Position numbers and translations under genes: made by a program. The notes beneath the pieces were generated by a model. The model had not been told where the DNA came from. It was given only the letters and a program-made list of their open reading frames with translations, and made no database searches. Positions 53,569-62,300 of a stretch of DNA of 64,000 bases are shown here, piece after piece (position 1 is the stretch's first letter; the number at the start of each line of letters is the position of its first letter). Where the stretch lies: the NCBI GenBank assembly GCA_018003015.1, contig JAGNEZ010000036.1:1-64000 (forward strand), given 5' to 3'. The DNA comes from Phycisphaerae bacterium (GTDB taxonomy: Bacteria > Planctomycetota > Phycisphaerae > UBA1845 > PWPN01).

Positions 53569-53571
53569 GGC

Positions 53572-55800
53572 CTAAGGGTTTCCTCCACTGACGGCCGCTC
53601 GGACGCCCGGATGGTTCGGGTCGATGCTCAACGCTCTCTGTAACGCCTCCTCCGCATCCGATCTCTGACCCAGCTGCAGGTGAATCGTCGCCCGGGCGAA
53701 GGGGTAATCGGCCACATCGGGCTCGAGCTGCTCGGCTTGCCGAATGGCCTCAATGGCCGCCCCCGGCTCACCGAGCTGCGACTCCGCCAAGCCAAGATTG
53801 TACCAGTACCGGCCCTGGCCGCGATCCTTGCCAATGGCCACACGGATCGAATCGCGGGCGTCCGCGATCCGACCCAGCTCGGCATACAGCAGCCCCAGGG
53901 CATAAGGATAGGCTGACTGGCCGGGCTCAATCTCCGCAGCCTTCCGGAGCTGCATGATCGCCTCCTCGGATCGGCCAAGGCTCTGGAGAGCAATGGCCAG
54001 TCCGTACCGCACCGCGGCGGCGGCCGGATCCCATGCGATCGCCTTCTCATACCACGGTAAGGCCTCCTGGGTCTGGCCGCGATCCATCAACAGCGCGGCC
54101 TGATGTAACGCCCCAGTCGGCTGGTCCTGGTTGGCCGCCAACAAGCCCATCAGGTCCTTCCCCGCAGTCGAGTTGAGATCGAGCCGTGTCCGCAACGCCC
54201 AGGCGGCCTTCAGACGCACCAGCCGGCTGGGACTCTGCAACTTGGCGGCCAACGACGCGGCGATCGACTCGGCGTAGGGCTCCAGCGATTCGATCGCCAC
54301 GGCCTGCGGCAGCGGGGCGGGATCGTCCAGCAGGCGGATCAGTGACTCGACCGGCACCCGCCGAGCACCGGGATCACGCGCCTCCAGGGCGAAGGGGGCC
54401 AGAAACCGGGCATAGACGGCCCGCCACGTGGGGTTCGTCTCCTCCTGGAGCAGCCTGACCACATCGGGGATGGCGCTCGCATCGCTCTGCTTGAGCCGGG
54501 ACAGCAGCCGCGAGCGCACGGCGGTCGGGCGGTTCATGCGCGGGCCGTACCACTGCCGCACATAATCGATCGACCACTGCAGCCCCTTGTCCGCGTGGCA
54601 GCGGGTGCAGGCGTTCGGGATGCCGTAGTCACGCGTCAGTTCCGGGTCGGGCACGGTCATGCCGTGATCATGTCGCGGATGCCGCTGCATGAACGGCGTC
54701 ACCGGCATGTGGCAGTCCACGCACAAGAAACCGCCCTTGTCCCGCGGATGGAGACTGTGCTTGACCTCGTCGATCGGAATCCTCGTGGTAATGCCGTTCT
54801 CGTGACAACGCAGGCAGAGGCGATTGTCACGCCGCGTGGGCTTGCCGATGTGCCACTGGTGACAGTCCGTGCAACGCACCCCCCATTGCTGCATGTAACT
54901 GAGACTGAAAGCCGCAAACTCGAAATCCTCGTCACGCACCTGGCCGTCCGGGTAATACAGGTCGGTCGGATCCGGCACCATCAGCTCATAGTGGTCGGAA
55001 AACTCGTCGCCCGCCATGAACCCCCCGGTCAGATCCGCGCGCCGGGCATGGCAAGAACCGCATACCGATAAATACTTCTGACGATCCATCGGCTTGATCG
55101 TCGGGTCGCCCTTCTGGTCCTTGTGGGCCCGCTGCCATTCGTTGTGAGCCCGCATCGGACCATGACACTGCTCGCAACCGACGCCTTGCTCCACGTAGGT
55201 CGAACGGTACCCGTCCTTGGCCGGATCATAGTCCTTGCGGAAACCCGTGGTGTGGCAGGCCGCACACATCGAGTTCCAGTTCATCCCCCGACCCGTCCAG
55301 TGACCCCACTCGCCGGCCTTGCGGTCCTCGCTCCCGTAAACGTTGAACCACTCCTTGCGAGCCGGCTCGAACGCCAGTTCCGTGACCTGCAGCCGTCCAC
55401 CCGGCGCCGGAATGAGATACTGCCAGAGCGGATCCACGCCGATCGCCCCAATCGGTTCGAATGCCTGCTGCGTGCCGTCTAATCCGGTGGTCACAATCGA
55501 GAACCGGCCACCCTCCGTCTGGGCCACCGATAGCTGCGAACCGTGGACGATGATCTGCAGAGGTTCGAACGCCTCCCCGTCCAATGCCGGCACGATCGGC
55601 CGCTGAGCCTTGGCATGGTGCGAACGCTTCCAGTCATCGTACGCCTGCTGGTGGCACTCCGCGCAACTCGCCGAGCCGCCGTAGCTCGCGTAAACACCCA
55701 GCCCCGCCGGTTGGGACATCGGCGGCTCCCCCCCGAACAGGGTGCACGGGCTCATCGCAAGCCCAACCGCGACCACGGCAGGAAGCACCCTACGCTTCAC
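53572..55800 (-). CDS. Exported octaheme cytochrome c with HEAT and TPR regions
   Basis: This 742-residue periplasmic protein has a signal peptide (VVAVGLAMSP, cleavage near FGGEPP). It carries eight CxxCH heme sites: CAECH, CAACH, CEQCH, CGSCH, CTDCH, CLRCH, CVDCH and CTRCH. The heme part (about 40-410) is followed by a helical HEAT-like region (about 430-560) and TPRs (about 575-740, WYEKAIAWDPAAAAVRYGLA). It probably moves electrons to or from an unidentified reductase or substrate while its repeats bind a partner. The GTG at 55800 has GGGGG eight bases upstream. It lies between yhbY and the 245-residue membrane protein. Confidence 0.88.
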   Translation of the reverse strand: MKRRVLPAVVAVGLAMSPCTLFGGEPPMSQPAGLGVYASYGGSASCAECHQQAYDDWKRSHHAKAQRPIVPALDGEAFEPLQIIVHGSQLSVAQTEGGRFSIVTTGLDGTQQAFEPIGAIGVDPLWQYLIPAPGGRLQVTELAFEPARKEWFNVYGSEDRKAGEWGHWTGRGMNWNSMCAACHTTGFRKDYDPAKDGYRSTYVEQGVGCEQCHGPMRAHNEWQRAHKDQKGDPTIKPMDRQKYLSVCGSCHARRADLTGGFMAGDEFSDHYELMVPDPTDLYYPDGQVRDEDFEFAAFSLSYMQQWGVRCTDCHQWHIGKPTRRDNRLCLRCHENGITTRIPIDEVKHSLHPRDKGGFLCVDCHMPVTPFMQRHPRHDHGMTVPDPELTRDYGIPNACTRCHADKGLQWSIDYVRQWYGPRMNRPTAVRSRLLSRLKQSDASAIPDVVRLLQEETNPTWRAVYARFLAPFALEARDPGARRVPVESLIRLLDDPAPLPQAVAIESLEPYAESIAASLAAKLQSPSRLVRLKAAWALRTRLDLNSTAGKDLMGLLAANQDQPTGALHQAALLMDRGQTQEALPWYEKAIAWDPAAAAVRYGLAIALQSLGRSEEAIMQLRKAAEIEPGQSAYPYALGLLYAELGRIADARDSIRVAIGKDRGQGRYWYNLGLAESQLGEPGAAIEAIRQAEQLEPDVADYPFARATIHLQLGQRSDAEEALQRALSIDPNHPGVRAAVSGGNP

Positions 55801-55908
55801 CGCATTGACCCCCTTGCACGAGGACCGCCGGCCCAGCCCTCGCGGCTCGCCTGGCAAACCGGGCCGGGCTTGAGCTCGCATGCCACGGGACTCGTCTCTC
55901 GTCGCTCA

Positions 55909-56220
55909 TCAGCATCCCTTGGGTAGAGGCAGGTAGAGTAGGGCCACACGCCCGGTACATTGCAGAAGATGACAGGGAACCCGTCGGGCCAGCTCCGCGG
56001 CGAGATCCTTCGTCTCCTTTAAACCCTCGGCCGCCAGCCGTATCTTGAGTAAATCCGTGTGGGTGAAGGCGACTCGAACCTGGACCACAAAGGCCTCGCT
56101 CAGCCCCTGGTGCCCGAGGGCCAACTTGGCCTTCAGGGCATTGCCCCGGGCGCTCAACGCCTTTCGCTTGGCAGGCTCCGGGATGGGCCCCGGCTCACGT
56201 CCCGCGGCGGGTCGATTCAT
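55909..56220 (-). CDS. yhbY: YhbY-family RNA-binding (CRM domain) protein
   Basis: This 103-residue protein has a CRM (chloroplast RNA splicing and ribosome maturation) fold, as in E. coli YhbY, which associates with 50S ribosome precursors. The pattern is LSARGNALKAKLALGHQGLS, then VQVRVAFTHTDLLKIRL and ELARRVPCHLLQCTGRVALL. The loop after the first strand (GHQG) corresponds to the conserved GxxG. It has an N-terminal Pro/Arg-rich extension. The ATG at 56220 is preferred over 56241. It is divergent from polA and upstream of the cytochrome gene. Confidence 0.78.
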   Translation of the reverse strand: MNRPAAGREPGPIPEPAKRKALSARGNALKAKLALGHQGLSEAFVVQVRVAFTHTDLLKIRLAAEGLKETKDLAAELARRVPCHLLQCTGRVALLYLPLPKGC

Positions 56221-56258
56221 GCCCGCCACCTTACCGCCCACGGCTCGTGATCACAATC

Positions 56259-56286
56259 TTGACACCCCTCCCCGCCTTCTTACAGT
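56259..56286 (+). promoter_or_regulatory. polA promoter
   Basis: A perfect TTGACA (56259-56264) and TACAGT (56281-56286) are 16 bp apart, about 45 bases before the polA ATG at 56331. The promoter argues against the in-frame upstream start at 56247. Confidence 0.6.
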
Positions 56287-56330
56287 TGAGACCGGTTCCG
56301 CTCAGCAACAGATTCCGGCGGGTGGGCGAA

Positions 56331-59204
56331 ATGGCCAGACGCTTCTTCATCATCGACGGCCTCGGTCAGATCTTCCGCTCCTACTACGCGCCTTTCCAGC
56401 ACCTCAGTTCACCCCGGGGCGAGCCAACCCGGGCCACCTTCGTCTTTACCCAGATGCTCCTCCAACTCATCCGCGAGCAGAAACCAGACTACCTGGCCAT
56501 GGCCATGGACAGCCCCGACGCCGCCGTCTTCCGCCGCGGAATCGATCCCCAATACAAGGCCAACCGCGAACCGCCCCCAGAGGACCTCGCCCCCCAAATC
56601 CAGCGAATCCTCCAGATCGTTGCCTCCCAGGCCATCCCGATCATCAGCATCCCGACCTTCGAGGCCGACGACGTGATGGCCACACTCTGTCGAAGACTGG
56701 CCGACCAGCACGACCTTCAGATCTGCCTGGTCAGCAAGGACAAGGATCTCGACCAGTTGCTCTCCGATCGCGTCTGTCTCTTCGATCCGGGAAAGAACGA
56801 GTTCCTCGGGCCAGAAGACCTCCGCAGGGCCAAAGGCTATGGGCCGGATAAGGCCGTCGAGATTCAGACCCTGACCGGTGATTCGACCGACAACGTGCCC
56901 GGCGTCAAGGGGGTCGGCCCCAAAAAGGCCGCCGACCTCATCGCCCGTTTCGGCTCCGCCGCAGTCGTGATCGAACATGCGGCCGAACTCACCCCCGCCA
57001 TGCGCCAAAACGTGCAGGCCTTCGCCGAGCATCTCGAACGAACCCGGCAGCTGGTCACCCTCCGCCAGGACGTCCCCTTCGAGTTCAACCTCGAAGCCTG
57101 CCGGTGGACCGGGTTGAACGCCGCGGCCCTGCACCCCGTCTTCGTGGAACTGGGCTTCCGGCGCCTGGCGGATCAGTTCGCGGATCTCGTCGGCAGTGCC
57201 TCGGATGCCGGGGCCAAGTCAACTCCCCCGCCGAGCACGCCTCAGGCCGCCAACCGCCCGACTCAGAGCGGTCAGGGCCAGCCCTTCGGTCCGCAGCACG
57301 ACCTCTTCTCGGGCCTGAGCCCGGTTCACGCCGCCCACGAACTGCCGCCATCCGGGCCGGCACCCGCTGCACCCGGTCCGGGGCAACTCTTCGCCGCTCG
57401 CCCCGAGCGCGAGTACCTCCTGATCGACACCCCCGAATCACTCACGACCTTCCTCGCCGAGTTGCGGAAACAGCCTCGCTTCGCCTTTGACACCGAAACT
57501 ACCCACATCAACCCCGCTTGGGCGAAACTGGTCGGCCTGAGCTTCTCCTGGAAGCGCGATACGGGATACTACCTGCCGGTCCGAGGCGTGGGCCGGACCC
57601 TGCCCCTGAAATCGACCCTCGAAGCCCTCCGGCCAATCATGGCTGACCCCAAGGTGGGCAAGATCGGGCAGAACATCAAGTACGACCTCGTGGTCATGAG
57701 CCGCCACGGCGTGCCGGTCAACGGCGTCGAGTTTGACACCATGGTCGCCAGCTTCGTGCTCGACTCGTCCCGCCGCTCGCACGGCATGGACGCCCTGGCC
57801 CGCGAACTCCTCGGCTTCGAACCCATCCCGATCAGCGACCTCATCGGTAAGGGCAAGGATCAGATCACCTTCGACCAGGTGCCCACCGACCGGGCCTGCG
57901 AGTATTCCGCCGAGGACGCCGACGTCACCTGGTCGCTGTACAAGGTCTTCTCCACCCAGATGGCCGGCAGCGATGTCGACAGCCTCTTCCACGACACGGA
58001 AATGCCGCTCGTCGAGGTCCTGGCAGCCATGGAAGCCGAGGGCGTCAAGCTCGACACCCCATTCCTCAGGAGGATGAGCGGCGAGCTGGCCGGCCGTCTG
58101 GACGACCTGACCCGCCAGATCCACGAGGCGGCCGGGCATCCGTTCAACATCGACTCAACGAGGCAGCTCGCAGCCGTTCTCTTCGACGAGCTCAAGCTGC
58201 CGTCAATCAAGAAGACCAAGACCGGGCAGAGCACCGACGCCGAGACGCTGGAAACCCTCGCCTGGCAGACCGACCACCCCGTGCCCAAGCTGGTCAAGGA
58301 ATACCGCGAGCTGGTCAAGCTCAAGGGCACCTACATCGACACCCTGCCGGAAATGGTCTGCCCGGACACCGGCCGGGTCCACGCGAGCTTCAACCAGACC
58401 GTGGCCGTCACCGGGCGCCTGTCGTCCAGCGATCCGAACCTCCAGAATATTCCCATCCGCACCGAGATCGGCCGGCAGATCCGCCGGGCCTTCGTGCCCA
58501 GCAGCAAGACCTACGTGCTCCTGACCGCCGACTACTCGCAGATCGAGCTGCGGGTCATGGCCCACTTCTGTCAGGACGCCGCTCTCATGCAGGCGTTCGT
58601 CGAGGACCGCGACATTCACCAGTTCGTGGCCGCCCAGGTCTTCGGTGTGCCCATCGACCAGGTCACCCGCGAGCAGCGCGGCCGGGCCAAGGCGGTCAAC
58701 TTCGGCATCATCTACGGCCAGACGGCCTTCGGGCTCTCGCGGACCACGGGCATGGCCGTGGGCGAAGCCCAGACGTTCATCGACAAGTACTTCGCCCGCT
58801 ACCCCGGCCTGCGGCAGTTCATCGACCAGGCGGTGGCCGAAGCCCGCCGGGCCGGCCACGTGCGGACCATTCTGGGCCGTCGCCGGGCGATCGAGAACAT
58901 CAACTCGCGCAACACCGGACTGCGATCGGCCGCCGAGCGGTTCGCGATCAACACCATCATTCAGGGCAGCGCCGCCGACCTCATCAAGCAGGCGATGATC
59001 AACATCCACCGCAAGATCCGCGAAGGCAACCGCCCGACGCGAATGCTCATCCAGGTTCACGACGAACTCGTCTTCGATGCGCCCCGCAGCGCGGTCGAGA
59101 CCGAGGCCGAGTTCATCCGCCAGGAGATGTGCAACGCCCTGCCGCTGCGCGTGCCGGTCAAGGTCGATCTCGCCTGGGGGGACAACTGGTTCGAGGGGAA
59201 GTGA
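56331..59204 (+). CDS. polA: DNA polymerase I
   Basis: This 957-residue enzyme fills gaps and removes RNA primers. The 5'-nuclease domain is at about 1-290 (IDGLGQIFRSYYAP, KDKDLDQLL, GVKGVGPKKA). A low-complexity linker rich in Pro/Gln (about 295-360) follows. The 3'-5' exonuclease domain keeps its DEDDy residues: FDTET, NIKYDLVV and the YSAEDAD region. The polymerase has motif A TADYSQIELRVMAHF, the O-helix RGRAKAVNFGIIYG and motif C VHDELVFD. The ATG at 56331 fits the promoter upstream. Confidence 0.97.
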   Translation: MARRFFIIDGLGQIFRSYYAPFQHLSSPRGEPTRATFVFTQMLLQLIREQKPDYLAMAMDSPDAAVFRRGIDPQYKANREPPPEDLAPQIQRILQIVASQAIPIISIPTFEADDVMATLCRRLADQHDLQICLVSKDKDLDQLLSDRVCLFDPGKNEFLGPEDLRRAKGYGPDKAVEIQTLTGDSTDNVPGVKGVGPKKAADLIARFGSAAVVIEHAAELTPAMRQNVQAFAEHLERTRQLVTLRQDVPFEFNLEACRWTGLNAAALHPVFVELGFRRLADQFADLVGSASDAGAKSTPPPSTPQAANRPTQSGQGQPFGPQHDLFSGLSPVHAAHELPPSGPAPAAPGPGQLFAARPEREYLLIDTPESLTTFLAELRKQPRFAFDTETTHINPAWAKLVGLSFSWKRDTGYYLPVRGVGRTLPLKSTLEALRPIMADPKVGKIGQNIKYDLVVMSRHGVPVNGVEFDTMVASFVLDSSRRSHGMDALARELLGFEPIPISDLIGKGKDQITFDQVPTDRACEYSAEDADVTWSLYKVFSTQMAGSDVDSLFHDTEMPLVEVLAAMEAEGVKLDTPFLRRMSGELAGRLDDLTRQIHEAAGHPFNIDSTRQLAAVLFDELKLPSIKKTKTGQSTDAETLETLAWQTDHPVPKLVKEYRELVKLKGTYIDTLPEMVCPDTGRVHASFNQTVAVTGRLSSSDPNLQNIPIRTEIGRQIRRAFVPSSKTYVLLTADYSQIELRVMAHFCQDAALMQAFVEDRDIHQFVAAQVFGVPIDQVTREQRGRAKAVNFGIIYGQTAFGLSRTTGMAVGEAQTFIDKYFARYPGLRQFIDQAVAEARRAGHVRTILGRRRAIENINSRNTGLRSAAERFAINTIIQGSAADLIKQAMINIHRKIREGNRPTRMLIQVHDELVFDAPRSAVETEAEFIRQEMCNALPLRVPVKVDLAWGDNWFEGK

Positions 59205-59309
59205 TCCGCCGAGTGCCACGCAGGCATCAAGGCGAACGATGGACTGTCGACCAGGCTGCCGGCGGGGTGTGTGCAGAAGCGGGCGCGGCACGTCCCGAGC
59301 CGCAGGGCT

Positions 59310-60461
59310 TCACGCCGTGGACAGGGGTGCAGCCCCCCGGCGAGCAGGCCCGAGTCGCAGCGTGTACATGAGGTCGTCGCCGGATCGGGTGATGGTTGCG
59401 CGCCCTGGTTGGTGCAGGTCCTTCATCGTCGCGGGGCCCAGGCCGGCGAGGGGCGCGGTGGCCGTCGCGCCGCCGATGAGGCACGGGGCCACGAAGATGA
59501 TCGCCTCATCCGCCAGGCCCGCGTCATAGAAGCGGCCCAGGGTCTGGCCGCCCCCTTCGACCATCACGTTGGTCATCCGCCGGCGGCCGAGTTCATCGAG
59601 GAGGGAGCCGAGGTCCAGCCGGGAACGTGTGGAAGGGACGCCGAGCACCTCGACGCCGGCGCGGGCGAGCCTGCGGGCGGCCAGGCCGCAAGCCGATCGC
59701 TGATTGGCCACGACCATGGTCGGCACGGTTCGGGCGGTGCGGACCAGCCGCGATCTCAGCGGGAGGCGCAGCCGCGGGTCGATCACGATCCGGGTGGCCG
59801 TCCGCCGGGGGCGTCCGTGACGGCAGGTGAGTAGCGGATTGTCGGCCAACGCGGTACCCACGCCGACGATGACGGCATCGACCCGGCCGCGGATGCGGTG
59901 AGCCAAGACCCGCGATCGCTTGCAGCTGATCCACTGCGAGTTGCCGGTGCGGGTGGCGATCCGGCCGTCGACACTCTGGGCCCATTTGAGGATGACCCAC
60001 GGCCGGCCCCGGCGCTGGAGCTTGAGGTACGGCTGGTTGAGCTCCACGGCGTCGGCTTCGCGCAGGCCGACCGCGACGCCGATCCCCGCCGTTGCGAGCT
60101 TCCTTAACCCTCTTCCTGCCACCTTTGGGAAGGGATCGCGCGCGGCCACGATGACGCGGCCTATGCCGGCGGCGATGAGTGCATCGGTGCAGGGGGGGGT
60201 CTTGCCGAAGTGGCAGCAGGGCTCGAGGGTCACGTAGGCGGTGGCACCCTGCGCGAGCCGCCCGGCGGCTCGAAGGGCATAAACCTCGGCGTGTGGTCCG
60301 CCGAACCGGCGGTGGTATCCTTCCCCGACCACGCGATTCCTCCGGACGATCACGCAGCCGACCATCGGGTTGGGCTCGACGAAACCCTGCCCGCGAGCGG
60401 CTAGGGCGAGTGCCCGCCGCATGTGCTGCTCGTCGTCAGGCGTGAAAGCGCATCGAGGCAT
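59310..60461 (-). CDS. ribD: Bifunctional riboflavin biosynthesis protein RibD
   Basis: RibD performs the deamination and reduction steps that make the riboflavin pyrimidine precursor. The deaminase domain (about 1-145) has the zinc site HAE plus PCCHFGKTPPC. The reductase domain (about 150-380) has LKWAQSVDGRIATRTGNSQW, GVGTALADNPLLTCR and a dinucleotide-binding VEGGGQTLGRFY. The start is between ATGs at 60467 and 60461; I chose 60461 because GGAAG lies 6 nt upstream. It follows lspA by 65 nt and is probably in the same transcript. No other rib gene is visible. Confidence 0.93.
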   Translation of the reverse strand: MPRCAFTPDDEQHMRRALALAARGQGFVEPNPMVGCVIVRRNRVVGEGYHRRFGGPHAEVYALRAAGRLAQGATAYVTLEPCCHFGKTPPCTDALIAAGIGRVIVAARDPFPKVAGRGLRKLATAGIGVAVGLREADAVELNQPYLKLQRRGRPWVILKWAQSVDGRIATRTGNSQWISCKRSRVLAHRIRGRVDAVIVGVGTALADNPLLTCRHGRPRRTATRIVIDPRLRLPLRSRLVRTARTVPTMVVANQRSACGLAARRLARAGVEVLGVPSTRSRLDLGSLLDELGRRRMTNVMVEGGGQTLGRFYDAGLADEAIIFVAPCLIGGATATAPLAGLGPATMKDLHQPGRATITRSGDDLMYTLRLGPARRGAAPLSTA

Positions 60462-60526
60462 GAGCATCTTCCACCGGCGCACCGGCGCGCCACGGGCTTC
60501 CTGGCCACGGGTCCTCTCGCCGGGTG

Positions 60527-61306
60527 TCAAGGACTCTGGCTTGCCTGCTGGTGGGCGGCCCTCTCCGCCTTTCGCTCCCACCAGAAGTTCAGCATGAGCA
60601 GACCCACGCCCACGACGAGTAGCACGTCGGCGATATTGAACACCCAGGGCCAGATCTCGATGTGCTGGCCGGCGACTGTGAAGCGCGGTTCCATTTTGAC
60701 GAAGTCGCGAACCACCCCCTGCTGATGGAACCGCGGCTGGAGAGAGTCAGGAAACGGCCGCGGATGCTCGCCATTGGGCCAGGTTCCGACCATTTTGACG
60801 CCGGGGCGGTCCAGCTCCGGGAGCCGCTTGACCGCATCCGCGTACTCGCGGTCGCCGACGGTGTAATGGACCACGTCGGCCACCATGAACACCCGGTCGT
60901 ACATGTTGCCCAGTGCGCCCGCCAGGACCAGTCCCAGGGCCACGTGGAGGCTTCGGCGTTCGCGGCTGCTGTGATAGAACAGGTAGAGGACGAAGGCCAG
61001 GGCGACCACCGATGCGGCGATGAACAGGGGCACCAGGCCTTTGCCCATGCCGAACAAGGCGCCGGTGTTCAGCGACCGCCGGAAGGTCATCAAGTGCGGG
61101 ATGATCTCCATCGAGGTCGAGGCGTCGGGGTTCGCACTCAGATGGGAGAAGGCCCAGTCCTTGGACCAGAGATCCGCGAGCAGTCCCAGAGCGGCCGCCG
61201 GCCACAGTCGGAGGTGCGACCGCAGATCACGCATCGCGGATGGGACCGGGAGAACAGGGGCTGAGTCCAGTTGCTGATACGCGGTGATTTGCGGACTTTC
61301 TGCCAT
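60527..61306 (-). CDS. lspA: Lipoprotein signal peptidase with extended outer loop
   Basis: LspA cleaves the signal of lipid-modified prolipoproteins in the membrane. The catalytic aspartates are D137 (GNMYDRV) and D227 (FNIADVLL), and RSLNTGALFGMG is the conserved N-terminal block. The protein has 259 residues instead of about 165: some 70 extra residues (about 145-215) are inserted between the two catalytic Asp motifs and would be on the outer side. There is also a polar N-terminal extension. The lipoproteins in this window (23455, 51601) are expected substrates. It lies 22 nt after the DksA-like gene. Confidence 0.9.
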   Translation of the reverse strand: MAESPQITAYQQLDSAPVLPVPSAMRDLRSHLRLWPAAALGLLADLWSKDWAFSHLSANPDASTSMEIIPHLMTFRRSLNTGALFGMGKGLVPLFIAASVVALAFVLYLFYHSSRERRSLHVALGLVLAGALGNMYDRVFMVADVVHYTVGDREYADAVKRLPELDRPGVKMVGTWPNGEHPRPFPDSLQPRFHQQGVVRDFVKMEPRFTVAGQHIEIWPWVFNIADVLLVVGVGLLMLNFWWERKAERAAHQQASQSP

Positions 61307-61328
61307 AGAGGAGATCGGGCGAGGACGG

Positions 61329-62207
61329 CTAGACTAATCCCAGCTCACGCTTGCGGGCATACTCGATGCAGTACTTGGCCCATGGCTTGGCTCGCAGCCT
61401 GGCCTTGGTGATCGGCTTCCCCGTGGCCAGACACATGCCGTAGGTACGATCCTGGATCCGTTCGAGGGCTTCGTCAATCTCGCGGAGCAGCCCGCGTTCG
61501 TTCTCGATCAAGCCGAGGGTCAACTCCTGTTCCCAAGTGTCGCTTCCGATGTCGGCCATGTGGATGGGCATTGACGACAGACCGCTGGTACTCTGCCCTC
61601 CCCCTGAACGAATCGCGCCGTCCTCGAGGTTGGCCACATCGCCGATGAGCTCGTGGCGCTTCTCCAGCAGCATCTCGCGGAAGCTCTCGAGTTCTGCCGG
61701 GGTCAGGTACGTTGGCGGAATCTCTGCGGGCAACTCGGGGATCACGGGCCGCCGGTCAATTCGCACCGGCCGGGGGTGCCGAGCTGACGCCATTCCGTCC
61801 GCCGGGCGGGGCTTGGTCTTGGGGTGGCCATCGACACCTGGGCCCCCAGCCCGCTGGCGGTTGTTACCGCCTGGGGCACGGTTGACGGGCTCGATCTTCA
61901 CAACCGGGGTCTTTTTGACTTCGGGGGTGGTCGTCTTGGTGATCGCTGGCTTTTTGGGTTGTGCTGAGGTCGCAATCTCCTGTCCGGCCTTCTTGGCTGG
62001 CCGGGTCTTGACTGGGAGCTTGCCCGGCTTGGCTGGCTGGGTCAGATTGCGGGAAGGGGCCTGGTTGCCGGCGGTGGCGCTGCGGGGACGAGGTGAGGCA
62101 CTCTTGGCCGGCCGAGGTGTTTCCACGGCCTTCTTGGGTCGGGCGATCTTTCCCGCCTTGGGTGCCGCCTTTTGGCCTGTTTTCTTAACTGTCGCTTTTT
62201 TCGCCAC
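61329..62207 (-). CDS. DksA/TraR-family protein with histone-H1-like N-terminal tail
   Basis: This 292-residue protein joins a long Lys/Ala/Pro-rich tail (about 1-150, KKATVKKTGQKAAPKAGKIA) to a DksA/TraR-type C-terminal domain (about 175-290; LESFREMLLEKRHELIGDV, then EALERIQDRTYGMC). DksA binds the secondary channel of RNA polymerase. The zinc finger is degenerate: CLAT ... CIEY keeps one Cys of each pair, as in zinc-independent DksA2 proteins. The GTG at 62207 has GGGTGGAG before it; the ATG at 62300 lies within the -35 region of the promoter, so it cannot be the start of that transcript. Confidence 0.85.
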   Translation of the reverse strand: MAKKATVKKTGQKAAPKAGKIARPKKAVETPRPAKSASPRPRSATAGNQAPSRNLTQPAKPGKLPVKTRPAKKAGQEIATSAQPKKPAITKTTTPEVKKTPVVKIEPVNRAPGGNNRQRAGGPGVDGHPKTKPRPADGMASARHPRPVRIDRRPVIPELPAEIPPTYLTPAELESFREMLLEKRHELIGDVANLEDGAIRSGGGQSTSGLSSMPIHMADIGSDTWEQELTLGLIENERGLLREIDEALERIQDRTYGMCLATGKPITKARLRAKPWAKYCIEYARKRELGLV

Positions 62208-62271
62208 GCTCCACCCTCGTTCGCGCAACCTTATATCTGACAAGATGAAAGGATAAGCCCTAAGCCTTGTT

Positions 62272-62300
62272 AGTATATGTTCAATTGGCCTTAATGTCAA
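62272..62300 (-). promoter_or_regulatory. Strong promoter of the DksA-like gene
   Basis: On the minus strand a perfect TTGACA (62295-62300) and TATACT (62272-62277) are 17 bp apart. It overlaps the 3' end of the nucleotidyltransferase gene and predicts a leader of about 58 nt before the GTG at 62207. It is the best sigma70-type promoter in the window. Confidence 0.75.
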
